A DNA stretch of 64,000 nt, taken from assembly GCF_030272615.1 (NCBI RefSeq), contig NC_081415.1, positions 628,225,240 to 628,289,239 of the forward strand. The letters run 5' to 3'. The notes below the pieces were generated by a model. That model was not told where the DNA came from. It saw only the letters and a program-made list of their open reading frames with translations, and did not search any database. Position numbers and translations under genes: made by a program. The stretch is from Cryptomeria japonica. Its lineage: Eukaryota > Streptophyta > Pinopsida > Cupressales > Cupressaceae. Shown here piece after piece: positions 44,522 through 56,850 of the stretch (its first letter is position 1; each line of letters starts with the position of its first letter).

Positions 44522-45544
44522 TTGAGATACTATCTTTGGCTTTTTTGTTCCCTTAGGCTTTGGAGGAACTAAAAGTTCAAAGTCAAATTCATCAGGAGAT
44601 ATTACCTATTTTTTCCTCTTAGGGGCCACTACTTCCATCCAAGGGGGTAGTTCTAGATTGGGTGATGGAGTAGTAGCTCCTTGCTGACTTGGGGTTGAAG
44701 ATTTAGGGGCAGGTTGACTGGAACTTGGAGCAATTATGAGTGTTACTGATGGTGTTGATATTGAAGCATTTAGTGGAACATTTGTTGCTTCTACCTCTTC
44801 AATTACAGGTGGGAGAGTCGAGGGTGCTATGAGTGTACCTTCAACACTTACCAATGGAGGAATTGTTATGATGGTGGTAGTAGTGGCAGGTAAATCTATC
44901 GAAACCTGTTCTGCAAGTGCATCTTGTAAGGTTTCATTAAAATCCATCATGGTAGACTCAAAAGTAGATGAACGGATATCATCTAAATTAGAGAAGTTGG
45001 TTATTGTAAAAAAATGACCAATGATCTTTGATTGCGTCATGCCCATAAATAGATCTCCATCCTCATGAAAATCTTCATCCTCTTGGTCAGAGTCAGAGTC
45101 AAAGTCAATAGAATGGATGATTACCTGTGAAGTAATCGGGGCATCAACTTCAAATGGATGTGATACTTCCTCTGCCTATACTTCCTCTTGTTGAGGAATT
45201 TCACCTTCTTCGACCTCTTTTCCCTTTCCAACTTCACTGGTAGGTGGTTGTTCTGGCTCCTTCGTCACTACTTCCTGTGGTGTGGATGATGATTCACCCT
45301 TCTTCGACCCTTTAACTGTAAGTTTGATTTTGGGCCCTTTACCTTTTGATTGTATTACAGTAGCTAAGGATAGTGCTTGTGAGTCTGCCCTGCTCTTTGT
45401 TCTTGTTTCAACCGTTGCTATCTTGCCCAATGGACCATCACTGTTGTCATCATCTCCTAAACTAGTGGGAAGTTGTTTCATCCTGAAATTCTTTTTTAGC
45501 AACCAAGCATTGGTGTTTTCTAAGATGGGAGAGATCCTTTGCAT
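44522..45544 (-). pseudogene. unit A long ORF, low-complexity middle
   Basis: In the same minus-strand frame come MQRISPILENTNAWLLKKNF, a Lys/Gly/Glu/Pro-rich stretch (GKGPKIKLTVKGSKKGESSS, KEPEQPPTSEVGKGKEVEEG), an acidic region, and a Thr/Pro/Ser-rich part (TTTTIITIPPLVSVEGTLIA, SSSQPAPKSSTPSQQ) followed by a basic PKRKK. Stops stand at 45,176 and 44,606. The composition is that of a disordered linker. A basic cluster could be a nuclear signal. No function can be named. Confidence 0.5.
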
Positions 45545-47093
45545 AATGGACTTTCTTTCCTTCTTTGACCATTACACAAGTGGAAGTGGGGAGTCTGCAA
45601 TCTTCTTCTCATAATAAACAGGGTCCACTATGTCATATGTGTCTTCCATAGTCATTGGGATCTTAGCTAGATCTATATTTTCAATTTGTTTTAGATTAAG
45701 GTGGTTGAAATCCATCCTTCTTATATCCTCCTCATTCTGACAATCCGCCCAAACATCCTCAAACCTATAAACACGAGTGTAAGTCCTTTTGAGCTTGCTC
45801 TTTATACCCCAAAAATTAAAATCGGTTCGGGCCTTGAACCTTCTCATGGTATTCCATTGCATTTCCTCCTCCATATTTTTGGCCTTGGAGTTGGTTAGCA
45901 CTGAATACCTACCAATTGACTCTGGGAATTTCAGCCCAATCTTATGTGCTTGTGATTGTTTCTCATGTACATTAATCAATTGTCTGCACAACTCCATAAG
46001 AACAATTTTGTTTGAAGGGAACCTTGGAAGAATGAAGGGCTCACCTGAGAAACATCCAATTCGGATATAAGTGAATGTGGGAAACAATAGAAATACGCAC
46101 CCAAAATGAGACACCCTGCTATAAGTGGCCTTTGATATTCTTCTCTTCTACAGGCCTTTATCAAAAATGCACTTCCATATAGCAAAGAAGGCATCATTAA
46201 CCCTCCTGTGATTACCTTGATTTTTGATAGTTAGCTGGTCATAGTACTCCCAAATGGACACCACTCTTCTGCAACCCTTGATTGACAAGCCTGGATATTG
46301 CCTCATTGAAGCAGCTGCGTAAACTAGGTATGAGGTCATATAAAACTTCAGTGTTACCTTGACCTCTTTGAATTGGGCACAAAGCGCATCACTGATCTAT
46401 TCTCCCCAATCAATTCGTGCAGCTCCCTTTCTGATTATATTTATGTAGTAAGTCATCCAGCTTTGGAAATAATGAGTCTTTTAATCCTATCACTCTGGAT
46501 AACATAGTAACCATGTCATTATATTCCTCATTAAAATCACTCTTGTGGAAAGACTTAGGCCATCGTGAGGTGAGGGAATTTCTTGCAGTAGAGAGATAAA
46601 TAGTATTGATCACTTTTTTGCATTTATCCTCATGTTTCTCGTAGTACTCTTGAGCACTCTCTTAAGAAATATCATCTACTTCTTCAACTGATGAACCTTT
46701 AAAGACACTATTGAAGAATACATTGTCCAGAGTCATGATGACATTCTGATCTTCATCTTTCACTTGCCTTGTGCTTGGATCAAAGTGATCAGCTATTGCT
46801 AGTACAAATCCAGGATCATGAGACGCAACTGGGAAAGATGCATACTTATGCAGCTCAGATTTGATTAAATTGGTTAGACGTACAGGAGCCTTTTGAACCC
46901 GGTCAACAAACTCTTGCATGTTAACATGCCCAATTTTGGTGTCCCTGATCTCCTTAATATTTGAGTCCACTGAACTCTCTGGGTACAGATTCAAGTACCT
47001 ATCGTACTTGTATTTCATCTTTTTTGATGATGCTTTACTTGGAGAAGGTTGTCCTGAGGAAGACTCGGGTTTGTTGTGAGAGAGCTTTGACAT
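45545..47093 (-). pseudogene. unit A long ORF, N-terminal globular part
   Basis: ATG at 47,091-47,093 begins MSKLSHNKPESSSGQPSPSK, then KYKYDRYLNLYPESS. About 480 codons of mixed, probably globular protein follow, with LKFYMTSYLVYAAASMRQYP and FPTFTYIRIGCFSGEPFILP, then RFKARTDFNFWGIKSKLKRT. Stops at 46,662, 46,410, 46,148 and 45,572 and one frameshift near 46,400 break it. I do not recognise it. Unit B has the same start (KYKKEFVDLFPGTS) and a matching block (FDNFTVIKV ... HILPKFVPIRISFMEFIWQL against NKIVLMELCRQL here), so the two are one family. No reverse transcriptase, integrase or zinc knuckle is found in unit A. Confidence 0.55.
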
Positions 47094-47264
47094 TCATGCA
47101 CAATGACTACATTCAACACTAATGATTAGCATTTCATCATAATCAAAATCAATTTTTCTCAAACGGATTGAAAAACGGGACTCAAAACAGGCTTAGGAGT
47201 AAAACTACCAAAAATAGCAGGTCGGGGAAAAAAGTCTGATCTGCTACTTTACAAACAAAAATTT

Positions 47265-48284
47265 GCACATCAAACTTTAAAGTCCGATGTAAAAACTTAG
47301 GACATGTTAACAGCACATTGGACTTTAAAGTCTGATGTGTAATCTGGAAAAAACAACATGCACACCGGACTTTAAAGTCTGATGTGCAGACTCGGGAAAA
47401 ACATCAGCACATCGACTTTAAAGTCCGATGTGCTTGGGAAAACTAACAACAAGCACATCAAACTTTAAAGTCCGATGTGCTACCCAGAAAGGATTTAAAG
47501 GCACATCGGACTTTAAAGTCCGATGTGCTTGCAAAGGGGAAAGGCAACTGGTTGGCATATCGGGTTTTAAAATCCGAAATGCCGACCTACTCCCCTCTGC
47601 ATATCGGATTTTAAAGTCTGATATGTGAAGGTTAATATGTGGCATATCAAACTTTAAAGTCCTATATGCGAAGGAACAAATCTCCAGCTACATACCAGAC
47701 TTTAAAGTCCAGTATGCAGCTTTAGAAAGAGGGCTCCGGAGGGCAATCGAGTTTTGAAGTCCAATTGTCCTCCGGAACAAGGGATACAATCCGACTTCAA
47801 AATCCGATTGCCCTCTGGAGAGAAATCCAAAAAAGACAAACAAAAACAACAAGGAAAACAAAAAACAAACAAGAAGCAAAACCAAAAAAGAAACCCAGAG
47901 AGTTAAAACAAACCCTACCTCTTCCACTTCGCTGATGATGGAAAAAGATCCAACAATGGAGCAAGGAAAATCCGAATCATGACGGGTAGGAACAGAGGAG
48001 GGCGCGCGAAGAAGAAGACAAACCATAATGAAAATAAAACGCAAAAAATTAAATTTAAAAAGCTTTTAACAAAACCCTAATAGCAATTAATGCGACATTA
48101 ATACAACTTGCACTCGCAGTTCGGACTTTAAAGTCTGAACTGCGAGCAAAGACCACATGCAGTTCGAACTTTAAAGTCCGAACTATAGGCAAAGACCACA
48201 TGTAGATACACACCAGAGTTTAAAATCCAAAGTGTATCTGGCCAAAAGAACCCTACAGTTCGGACTTTAAAGTCCGAACTGCAG
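47265..48284 (-). repeat. array of about 16 palindromes with GGACTTTAAAGTCC core (unit A leader)
   Basis: Units of 24-42 bp stand at 47,265, 47,313, 47,360, 47,407, 47,453, 47,501, 47,555, 47,599, 47,642, 47,687, 47,735, 47,787, 48,113, 48,159, 48,204 and 48,253, mostly 45-50 bp apart. All centre on TTTAAA or a close variant. The unit at 47,501-47,528 is a perfect 28-bp palindrome, and 48,256-48,281 a perfect 26-bp one. The outer arms fall into groups: CACATC/GATGTG (first six), CATATC/GATATG (next three), CATAC/GTATG, CAATC/GATTG, and CAGTTC/GAACTG (last ones). The arms change together. The array lies directly upstream of ORF A. A 300-bp gap (47,811-48,112) lacks units. Confidence 0.95.
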
Positions 48285-48436
48285 GTAAAACTGCAAACTT
48301 AAGAAACAAGGAAAATAATAAAAATGGAAAGCAAAGGATGAAACGAACTAACTGACCAAGTCGATTAAGCTCTCTCGGAGAACATAAGGTATGAAACAAA
48401 CCAATTTCGTAGGGTTGCCTCATGATTTTGGCCATG

Positions 48437-50731
48437 CTAAAATCGAGGACAATAAGTGGAAGGGACAAAAGACCAAGCAACAAGTGTCTTTGACTTAGGA
48501 TTAAATATTGATCCTCTTATTACATCTCCAATTTCAAATTCAATTTTAAACAATGGGTCCTCTTGCTTCCTAATTTGATCAATAATAAAAATAGATTGGA
48601 TATCCCTGTCATGCATCACAATCATACCAGTACTCTTAACCAATTGTCTTACCTGATCCACAGTTATTTTCTCCCTGTCAAGATCATATTTCTGCAGTGC
48701 CTTGATATTCTCCTCATTCTTTTCTACATTTCCTTCCACTATGATCAAATTTTGTCTTAATTGATTTTGTTTCAACCTTCTCAGAAAACTTCATCTGACT
48801 TAATAAAGTCATCATCTTTCATGAACTCATTTGACAACATCACATGCTCATCAAAGCCTTGAGCAAGCACTTCGTTTGTTTCTCCTTGTTCTTCATTTTG
48901 CCTTGCTTCTCTGAGATGTGTCCTTATTTGATGAAAGTAGTGTCCTTGTTCTGTAACAATTGCTCTAGCAGGGTATCTCCTCACAATTGCACCCTCCTCT
49001 TTGTTTTTTGTTTCTTTGCAAGTGGCACTCGGGCAGATTGAACTTCATCCCCACTCTCTAAATCATTAGCAGACATAATAAGTGGCCTCTTGCCATGTGA
49101 AGATTTTCCATCTTGGGGGTCTTGCTGCTGAGTAGACACTTCTGGAATTTGAGGCATTTGTTCCATCAGAGTTTCATATAAACTCAGCATTTTGTTAATC
49201 CTCTCCAAGTACAGGTTATCAGGGCAAAAACTTGAGAAACTAGGGTCAACATCCTTCAATTTTGCTTCAACTCTCATCAAAATTTTCCATTTTCTTCTCC
49301 TTTCTTTTACTTCCTCTTTTCTCAGCAAATTTGTAACCACGTCTTCATCATCCAATGGTTCATGGTCCTTTATTGTGGCCCAATGTGTCATTTTTGGCAA
49401 TACACGTTTAATAAATTGTTAAGGATCACAAAATTTAGACACAACATTAACCAACTATATTGTTTAATGAAATTGTTTACTTCATCAAAGGATTTCCTAC
49501 CAATGGTAAAATCAAACACAACCCAAATCCTAGGAAGAAAATAACCCTTCCTGTGTTTCTCAAAGTATTCTTTTTCAGCTAGGGTCAATTGCCAAATAAA
49601 CTCCATAAAAGAAATCCTAATTGGAACAAATTTTGGTAAAATATGGGAAGGATGAGGACACTCATAGACTTTGATCACAGTAAAGTTGTCAAAAAAAGAA
49701 AAAAGTCCCCCCAGTTATGTGAAATAGACCAGTCTGGAACATACTAGTGAGGTCTCAAAACTCTCCTAACATTAATTGGCAATATTTCCCTATTTGTTCC
49801 TAGAATTTCCACAATTGGCAAAACAATCCAAATTTCAAAGTAAAGGAAAGAAGAATGGGGAGAACTACTATCCCAAACCTGGTTCCATCTTTGTATTGGC
49901 ATTAAGACACCAAATTCTTCTTTGAATAGCTCCAGTTCTTTATCCATGAACTCAACATTATAGAACAAGATTAAATGCATTAGCAATGAATAATGCTTAA
50001 ATGTAGGGCTAGGTGCACCACTCTAAATTTCAACTAGAGCATTATGAATGTGTTCAACCACATAACCCACATAATCATAATCTTTTTTAACATCTGGGTG
50101 TTGAATTTCCATAGCCCTCATCAGTAATTCAGCTGACATTGTTGAATCTCCATCAAAACCCAACACTCTGCATAATCCATAGATTGTACAATGCATATAA
50201 TGGTGGAAAGGTGTGATGTCAAATGGTGGCTCGATACTATCTAGAATTCTAACTTGTTTCGCATCCACCCTAGGCATGCATCTTGGCATTGCATGCTTCT
50301 TGATAACACCTTTGTATTTGTCATGATCCTCTGCAATCTACTCCAAATCTATATTTGTACATGCAGCACTAGTTCTTTCTTCTGATTACCCTAGATACTG
50401 GGCAATAGCTTTTGGCCAACTCTTTGATCAAATCCACATCAACATACACATCTGGCACAATTAACTTTTCTATATTTAAATCCCAAGGGTTTGACATCGG
50501 CACACCCTTAACCCTATTATTCCAAAAATAATGTAACAGAGTAGTACCAGAAACATAAAGCATGGTCGGGTTTCTGCATTGGCTCCATAAATCTTTCCAT
50601 GCCATTTCATTTTTATTGAAAGTAATGGAAGTCCCTGGAAACAAATCTACAAATTCTTTTTTGTATTTCTTATCCTTATTTTCCTTGGTGACCTTGGGCT
50701 TGGAACCTCCACTTGTCGTCGCCTTGCTCAT
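48437..50731 (-). pseudogene. unit B long ORF, N-terminal and middle parts
   Basis: ATG at 50,729-50,731 starts MSKATTSGGSKPKVTKENKD, then KYKKEFVDLFPGTSITF. Minus-strand pieces in different frames continue: SIEPPFDITPFHHYMHCTIY, LMHLILFYNVEFMDKELELF, FDNFTVIKVYECPHPSHILP, FVVFDFTIG-like sequence, a charged part (NLLRKEEVKERRRKWK), QKTKRRVQL and, last, KALQKYDLDREKITVDQVRQ to NPKSKTLV near 48,480. Several frameshifts and stops break it. It is related to ORF A, with the shared blocks named there. No known family. The reading past 48,480 (AWSFVPSTYCPRF) seems to belong to inserted DNA, and the true continuation is probably at 42,601. Confidence 0.55.
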
Positions 50732-51119
50732 TTTAGCTGCAAGAGAAAAACTGAAAAAAAAATCTGAAATTTTACCACACCCAACACTTTGAATTCTCCA
50801 ACGTTGTTGCAGAGCTCAATTCATTGGATTACCTTGAAGATAGAATGCAATTATACAAAATCTCAGCTCTATCATGCAATTTATGGTATTTGGGCGTCGT
50901 CACTTCTCTCATTAATTGGCAAACTTGCATGAACTAGCTATTGTGGCATTAATTCAAAGTTGAAGTACTAGTGTGAAATTTGAATTCATGCCCTTCTATT
51001 TGATTGTCATTCAAAACTTTTACAAAACCTGACAAACAAGTCCACATGTCAATCCCTGATTGCTTAGCACCCCTTTTTCTCTTTTCTATCTCAGTTAATT
51101 TTTGGAGTGTCACTCAGGC

Positions 51120-52520
51120 ACGTGGCAACAGCTCGCAATCTCGCATGATGAACTACACTTCCTTCAATCTCCTTCGTGAGCTAGCAACCAAGCCATTCCA
51201 AATCTTTAATCACACACTCATAACCTATTATAACATTTTGGAAAGTAACCGGCGAGTTAGCAAGAATGCTACCAAATCCTCTTAATCACAAGATCGCAAC
51301 CCCTTTTACAAATCCTCAAAGAATCTCGCGAGTGAGAAACAATCATTGATCTTCATCAAGCCCTTCCATCACAACCTCGCAATAGCATTTGGAATATTCT
51401 TTCTTTACCTGCGAGCTGGCAACCACTGCAAATCTAACAAAACAACTTATTTCATCGTAAGCTCGCAACTCAAAACTTAACTTGATTTAAACCCTTGTGA
51501 GCTCGCGACAACAAGACACTTAACCACCATCGCATGCTCACAACACTTTTTGCCTTATGACTTACAAACCCACGAGCATGTGATGACCACAAAATTAGAC
51601 CAAAACTTACCTATTGCCAAATCGTAATATAAAATGCTAAAGAAATTCAAAACCTGTGAGCAAGAGACCAAACCAACAAAGTTGTGATACCAACCACATC
51701 GCATGATCGCAAATTAAAATGACTTAACCACGAACACCTCGCGACCTTGTGATAACATAAAATCACACCCAGTCGCAACCTCGCAACATAAAATGGTCAA
51801 GTGCAAAACATCTTGCGAGGTAGTGACAACTAAAATCTCCCAGTACTCGCAAGCTCGCGACTTAAACTGACTTGATGAGAAAGGACCTGCGAGCTAGCGA
51901 TAACCATAAAATCTCAAACTATTTATCTCTTAACCGTAGCGACCCAGCGAGTACCAACAAAAATTGATAGTCGCTCACTCTCCAATGTTTTATGTTACCT
52001 TCATAAATAGGGGCGAGCAGTAGCACATCATGTCCATTAAAAAATATGAGACACGTGGCAGTGGCACAGCATCTTCATTTCTCGATCTGACAGCACTTAG
52101 CAATCTGATACCTCACGAGTTAGCGACAAGGCAATATTTTCCGCTAGCACTTCACTCGCTAGCTCACGGTTTGATCATGTTTGAAGACATTTAACCTCAA
52201 GAGCTAGCAATAACCATGAAACTTAACCACAAACTGTCAAGTTGCTAGCTCGCGACCTAAAGATGCTAGCATTAAACAAACATTAGATCCAGTGACAACT
52301 GTATGGAATGACTTACTCGCTAACTCTCGTGACTATAATGCATGACATCAGACCAGCTCGAGACCTTGCGACCAAATCAATTTCATTAACAATCTCCAGT
52401 TCGCTAACATAAAATGCTAACACCCAAAAAGCTAGAGACCTCCCGATTTAAACCCAAACCAACACTCGCTAACTCGCCACTTAAATTGTTAAACATGAAA
52501 TTGATCTACAAGTTAGAGAT
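51120..52520 (-). repeat. array of about 30 GCGAGCTMGCGAC-like words (unit B leader)
   Basis: Across 1.4 kb directly upstream of ORF B, words such as GAGCTCGCGACAAC, TGCGAGCTAGCGATAACC, ACTCGCAAGCTCGCGAC, CTCGCGACCTTGTGATAAC and CTCGCTAACTCGCCAC recur about every 40-50 bp. Many contain GAGCTC, GCTAGC or TCGCGA and are partly self-complementary. Spacer sequence between words is not conserved. CG is dense here, unlike the surrounding AT-rich DNA. Same place and spacing as the palindromes of unit A, but a different word. Confidence 0.88.
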
Positions 52521-52529
52521 GAAACATTA

Positions 52530-53217
52530 AATATGTCTAACCACTCGTTTGACCACACTTGACGTTGACATGGACAAAAAAAGAGAGGACGACTCAAATT
52601 TTTAACACACGACAATTTCGGTTTACTAGCCAACTAAGGCAAAAAGCAAACACAAAACCCTAATCGCCATGAACATGACCAGAAATCATGAAAAGATACT
52701 TCCATAAAAGAAGAGGATAAACCCATGACATGAATCAAAGCTTGACATGACTTAGCCAAAAAATTTGCAGTTCTAACAGGAGTTGACATTTTGGAAAAAT
52801 GGAAAAAATGTTGTTCTAACATCATGTTAAGCATTTAATGTAGAACAGTAGAAAGGTTCTAACAGTTATGCAATATAAATAACTTTATGGATCTTGTGAC
52901 ACAAATTGTTGTATTTCATGTTCAACATAATGTGAAACCAATTTACTAATAATTCAATTGTTTACTAATAATTCAGAAACTAAATTCTAATTGTTTACTA
53001 ATAATTCAAATTTACAATTAAAAATATGACATAAGTATCTATTCTGATTGACAAATTTGAGGAATACAATATCAAAAATCATCAATGACAACTATAGTAT
53101 TGTAAATTGTAATATGACTCAAGAAATGTAGTATAACTACCTATAAAGTAATTGCTAATTCACTTTAGTGACTCAGTCTAAGGCTTCTATATCCCAAATG
53201 GACTCAAGATCCTAAAA
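52530..53217. other. non-coding DNA between unit B leader and hAT remnant
   Basis: No gene seen. TTTACTAATAATTCA repeats three times near 52,940-53,000. The edge of unit B on this side is not resolved. Confidence 0.5.
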
Positions 53218-55135
53218 CTAACTGGTACTAACAGGTTCATCTTCATTCTGAGTCAGGTATTCAAAAATTTCTTCATCTTCATGTTGACTCTGAGTCTGAG
53301 ATCCATCATTTGTCTCAACACTAACAGTAGCACCACTAGCTTTTAAAGTGTTGCATAGCTCTTGTCTTTCACATATGGAATTCCATATTGTCAATGCCCT
53401 ATCATATGGAAAATCTCTAACATTATACTGAGTTACAAACAACCTCAAGCAATTTTTTCAATTTTTTGTCTAATTTGTTTCTAATCTTTGATTTCAAAAG
53501 CCCTAATGCACTGAAAACTCTCTCATCTTCCATCGACTCCAATATCATTGTTTGACATAAATCAACAAGTTTGAAATATTCTGGTATTGCATTATGCAAT
53601 ACTTCACTCTAATCTATCCTTTTCCAAAGCCTTGTGATTGATCCTGGTTCAAATGGATTCTTGAAGTTTTCCATCTATTGTTTCATACATAATGCAAAGT
53701 GTTTACATTGTTTTTTAAGATGATCTGAATTTAAAATTCCTTCTATTAGATGTCCATTGCAATATGCATCTTCTGAAAATGTCAATATCAATTCCTCTAG
53801 TTTTTTATGAAACACCTTTGTGTCATTTGGATTATCTCCAAATGAATGCCAAAATTGAGGATACACACAACCCATGGCTTCAAGTATTTCTTCTCGAGTG
53901 AATCTTTCATGAATCTATGTTGAAAGTTCGTATGCAATAGACTTCATATTATCACTAACATATTTAACAATCCAGTCAAAATCTTCCTTTTTGACTGGTA
54001 GTGCTCTGCCTCGCTTGCCCATATTAGATTAGTGCATTGGTATCTGAAATCCTTTTACAAAGACAAATAACTCATTTTTTGCATTGAAATGTAAAAATAT
54101 TTCAGCATGATTCAAATCTGTAATTATCTACCACCTAAAAAAATTTGGGCTTCACCTTGTTAGATATGAATATTGACCATCTAGGGCCAAGCATGTCATT
54201 TTACATAGAGTGCTATACTCACTGATATAGATAGTTTTGTCTTGGGATTTCTTAACAAGTTTGTTCATTGAATCCAGCATGGGGAGAAGTCTAGCTAAAG
54301 TTAACAGAGTCTCTATATCACTTAACTTATGTAAGAGATCAAGAGCTTTGTCTACTGTGAGGCGTTGCTCGTACATTAGTCCGATCAAGGATTGATATTC
54401 TATTAGAACTCGTTCCGCTGGTCCATGCAAGGAGATCCATCTCATCTCAACATTCCTGAGAAGCTCCTTTCCTATTGTTACTCCCTCTGCAAAAATCTAT
54501 AATTCTACAAAACGTTTAGGACTTTGACAGAAGTATGAGTGGAGCTCATGGACCAAATCTTCAACTTTTGACACTATAGGGAAATTGCTTACATTTCTAT
54601 ATACTAAATTCATTCGATGGGCCATGCAGTGAATGCCAAGCATGTATGGTGCAATACTAGTTTGTAATCTTACACAAAGACCGGTCCTTTGACCTTGCAT
54701 TACTGCAGCTCCATTAGCTCCAACACACACCAACTTCTTAGCAATTGTCAAGTTATCCATACCAGCAATTTCATTCAAAGATTTCTTAACTTCCAAATAT
54801 AATTGTTTTGTTGTTGAATTGCCCCTCATTTTACGAACACAAAGTAGATGAGCTCAACAGACGTGTTCTTTTATGGTATACACATGCATATAGACCCAAG
54901 CAGTGTTATCTACCACAGTAGCTTCATCTATGGATAATGAAATGATTTTTGACTCTTTTACACTATCTTGTAAATTTTGTGTTTCCACCTCAACGAGACA
55001 GTTTGCCATTTCCCATCTAGCGTTTATTGACCAATGTGACATAGGATAGTGAGGAACATTCATAAAAGATAATAAATTTCTATATTCTAGGAAATCTTTC
55101 ATAGGATGCCCTTGATGAATAATGATAAACAACAA
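53218..55135 (-). pseudogene. hAT-like transposase, C-terminal two thirds (broken)
   Basis: Minus-strand pieces read in order: WEMANCLVEVETQNLQDSVK, IISLSIDEATVVDNTAWVYM (first catalytic Asp region), DNLTIAKKLVCVGANGAAVM, LGIHCMAHRMNLVYRNVSNF (the C/H...HR-NL motif of hAT-like proteins), ELLRNVEMRWISLHGPAERV (conserved Trp of the RW motif), and at the end ERVFSALGLLKSKIRNKLDK followed by ALTIWNSICERQ, similar to the hAT dimerisation region. The layout resembles DUF4371/ZNF862-like hAT relatives. Stops and small frameshifts break it. The N-terminal zinc finger part is missing because element D starts at 55,146. Confidence 0.82.
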
Positions 55136-55145
55136 ATACCCTAAC

Positions 55146-55676
55146 TGGTACTGAGAGGAGGGTGAATAGGTACAGACAAAAACTTCTCAACAACTTATCA
55201 AGTTAAAACAATACTAACTGGTTGTCTTCATCACTGAACTTAACCATGGCAATACCGGTTAAAAATAGTAAGACTTCAGATAGCTAAACCAGTAACACTG
55301 AATACTTCAAATAACATTCAACACTTGATAACTACTTCACCAATATACTCATGCATGTGTTGTTATCAGTAATACCATAACCATTAGCTCTGCATGCATA
55401 TTCACCTAAACAAAGAATACTCAATCATCACATGAAAAATGCACAACTCATGACACACAAATTTTTCACGTGGAAACCCAAATGGGAAAAACCACGGTGG
55501 GGATGAATACCCACAAGATTGTTTTTGAACTCTTTTGAAGCTTGCTCTGTTAGGAGCCTAGTTCAGTTAAAGACTTTACAATAAGGTTATCTTAGGAACC
55601 GATCCTGTTAAAGATCACCCAATTAAGGAATGGTTATATACCCTGTTAAAGGTTGAAACCCTATTAAAGGTTACCT
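55146..55676 (-). repeat. LTR end of element D (left part)
   Basis: On the minus strand the LTR seems to end TTCACCCTCCTCTCAGTACCA at 55,146, with CTAAC (55,141-55,145) as possible target duplication. GGTTTTTCCCATTTGGGTTT (minus, about 55,475-55,500) equals a block in the C LTR, so D is a relative of C in opposite orientation. The LTR is interrupted at 55,677 by C and resumes at 63,357. D inserted into the hAT remnant. Confidence 0.6.
55672..55676 (+). repeat. target-site duplication TACCT, left copy
   Basis: TACCT stands directly before TGTTGGCA of element C and again at 63,357-63,361 after its end. Confidence 0.93.
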
Positions 55677-56800
55677 TGTTGGCATTTTTGATGTTTATGT
55701 TGTGATTGTCATTGATGGACACACACTTGCATTGAGATCCCCTTTATATGTATGAGTTAGAGCACAACTGGTATTTGTTCCAACCAGAATGTTGTATTAT
55801 AGTCTTTAGACTATTAGTGTTTTGCAGAATGTGTTTCCCGGTCTCAAGCGGCATGTTGACCCCAAGCGGTTCGTGGATCCCAAGTGATACGAGGAATTAA
55901 AGCGGCATAACACATTTTTACCAGTCTTCATTTTTGACAAACTGGCAACCGATATATTGTATGAACCAATAATACTCTGTGATGAGTTACCATCCATCGA
56001 TTGTTTGATGGTGCCGACACTTTAACGGTGCTTTTTGTGTCGTGTTACCAAGTATGTCCAAGTTCATTGAATCTAGGAAATTGTAATGTAATCCTATTGG
56101 ACCGACATGAAACCAGTTTCCTTTATAAGGACATCATGTCTAGGGTTTTAGGTTGTTGATGTGGTTGTAGCGAAAGTTTATGTTGTTGCTAGGGTTTAAG
56201 GTGGTTGAGGAGTTGGAGAGAATATGAATGTGTAGAAGACTGAAGTAATGCTGGAATGCATTAGGAATGAGCTATCAAGGATCTAACTGAGTAGTCTGTG
56301 CTATTAGCTAGATCAAACAATTGTTGATTACTTACATCTTTGACAAGTTTGTAGCCCTTAACCGGGTAGGCCCAAAAGCCTTTTGTAAATCCTCTAACAA
56401 GATGGTTCACATCTGTGGATCTAAAATCCTCTAGCAAGGTAGTCTTTAATAAGACTTATCTCCTAACAGAGATTGAGATTCCTAACAGGATTTGTTCTAG
56501 TAAAGAACATTGTAAGACCTTAACCGGTCTGACCTTAACCAGTCTGGTTCCTACTTTGCAGATAGTTACTTGTGAGTTCCATCTCACCGTGGTTTTTCCC
56601 ATTTGGGTTTCCACGTCAAAATCTCTTGTGTTATGGTGTTTTTGCTTCTATGGGTGAATGCATTATTAGCTATTTGATTTGCATGTGTGTTAACCGATTT
56701 GTCTGCTAAATTGTTTTACCGGTTTACTGTTAGTCTTGCAAAGTGTTTAAGTGCAGAGATTTTTGGCATCTAATTCACCCCCCCCTCTTAGTATTCATCA
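55677..56800 (+). repeat. element C 5' LTR (1,124 bp)
   Basis: TGTTGGCATTTTTGATGTTT start and TTAGTATTCATCA end. A CTTTATAAGG box at 56,121-56,130 suits a promoter. It matches 62,210-63,356 apart from point changes and an insertion of about 20-30 bp there (CCAACCGGCATTTTGTG region). Confidence 0.95.
56121..56130 (+). promoter_or_regulatory. TATA-like box of the C 5' LTR
   Basis: CTTTATAAGG lies 445 bp into the LTR and recurs near 62,678 in the 3' LTR. Plausible transcription start region. Confidence 0.5.
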
Positions 56801-56802
56801 AT

Positions 56803-56815
56803 TGATATCAGAGCC
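56803..56815 (+). other. element C primer-binding site
   Basis: TGATATCAGAGCC stands two bases after the LTR end. It is the Met-tRNA primer site TGGTATCAGAGCC with one G-to-A change. Confidence 0.88.
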
Positions 56816-56850
56816 TACCTTTCTATAAGTTTAACCACTTGGAAAGAAAT

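Noticed and set aside
47265-48284. CRISPR-like array
   Set aside because: Units are palindromes with changing arms and spacers are not of even length; the DNA is plant nuclear and no cas gene is present.
56415-56657. 80-codon frame, also at 62,971-63,213
   Set aside because: It lies inside both copies of LTR C and carries no known motif.
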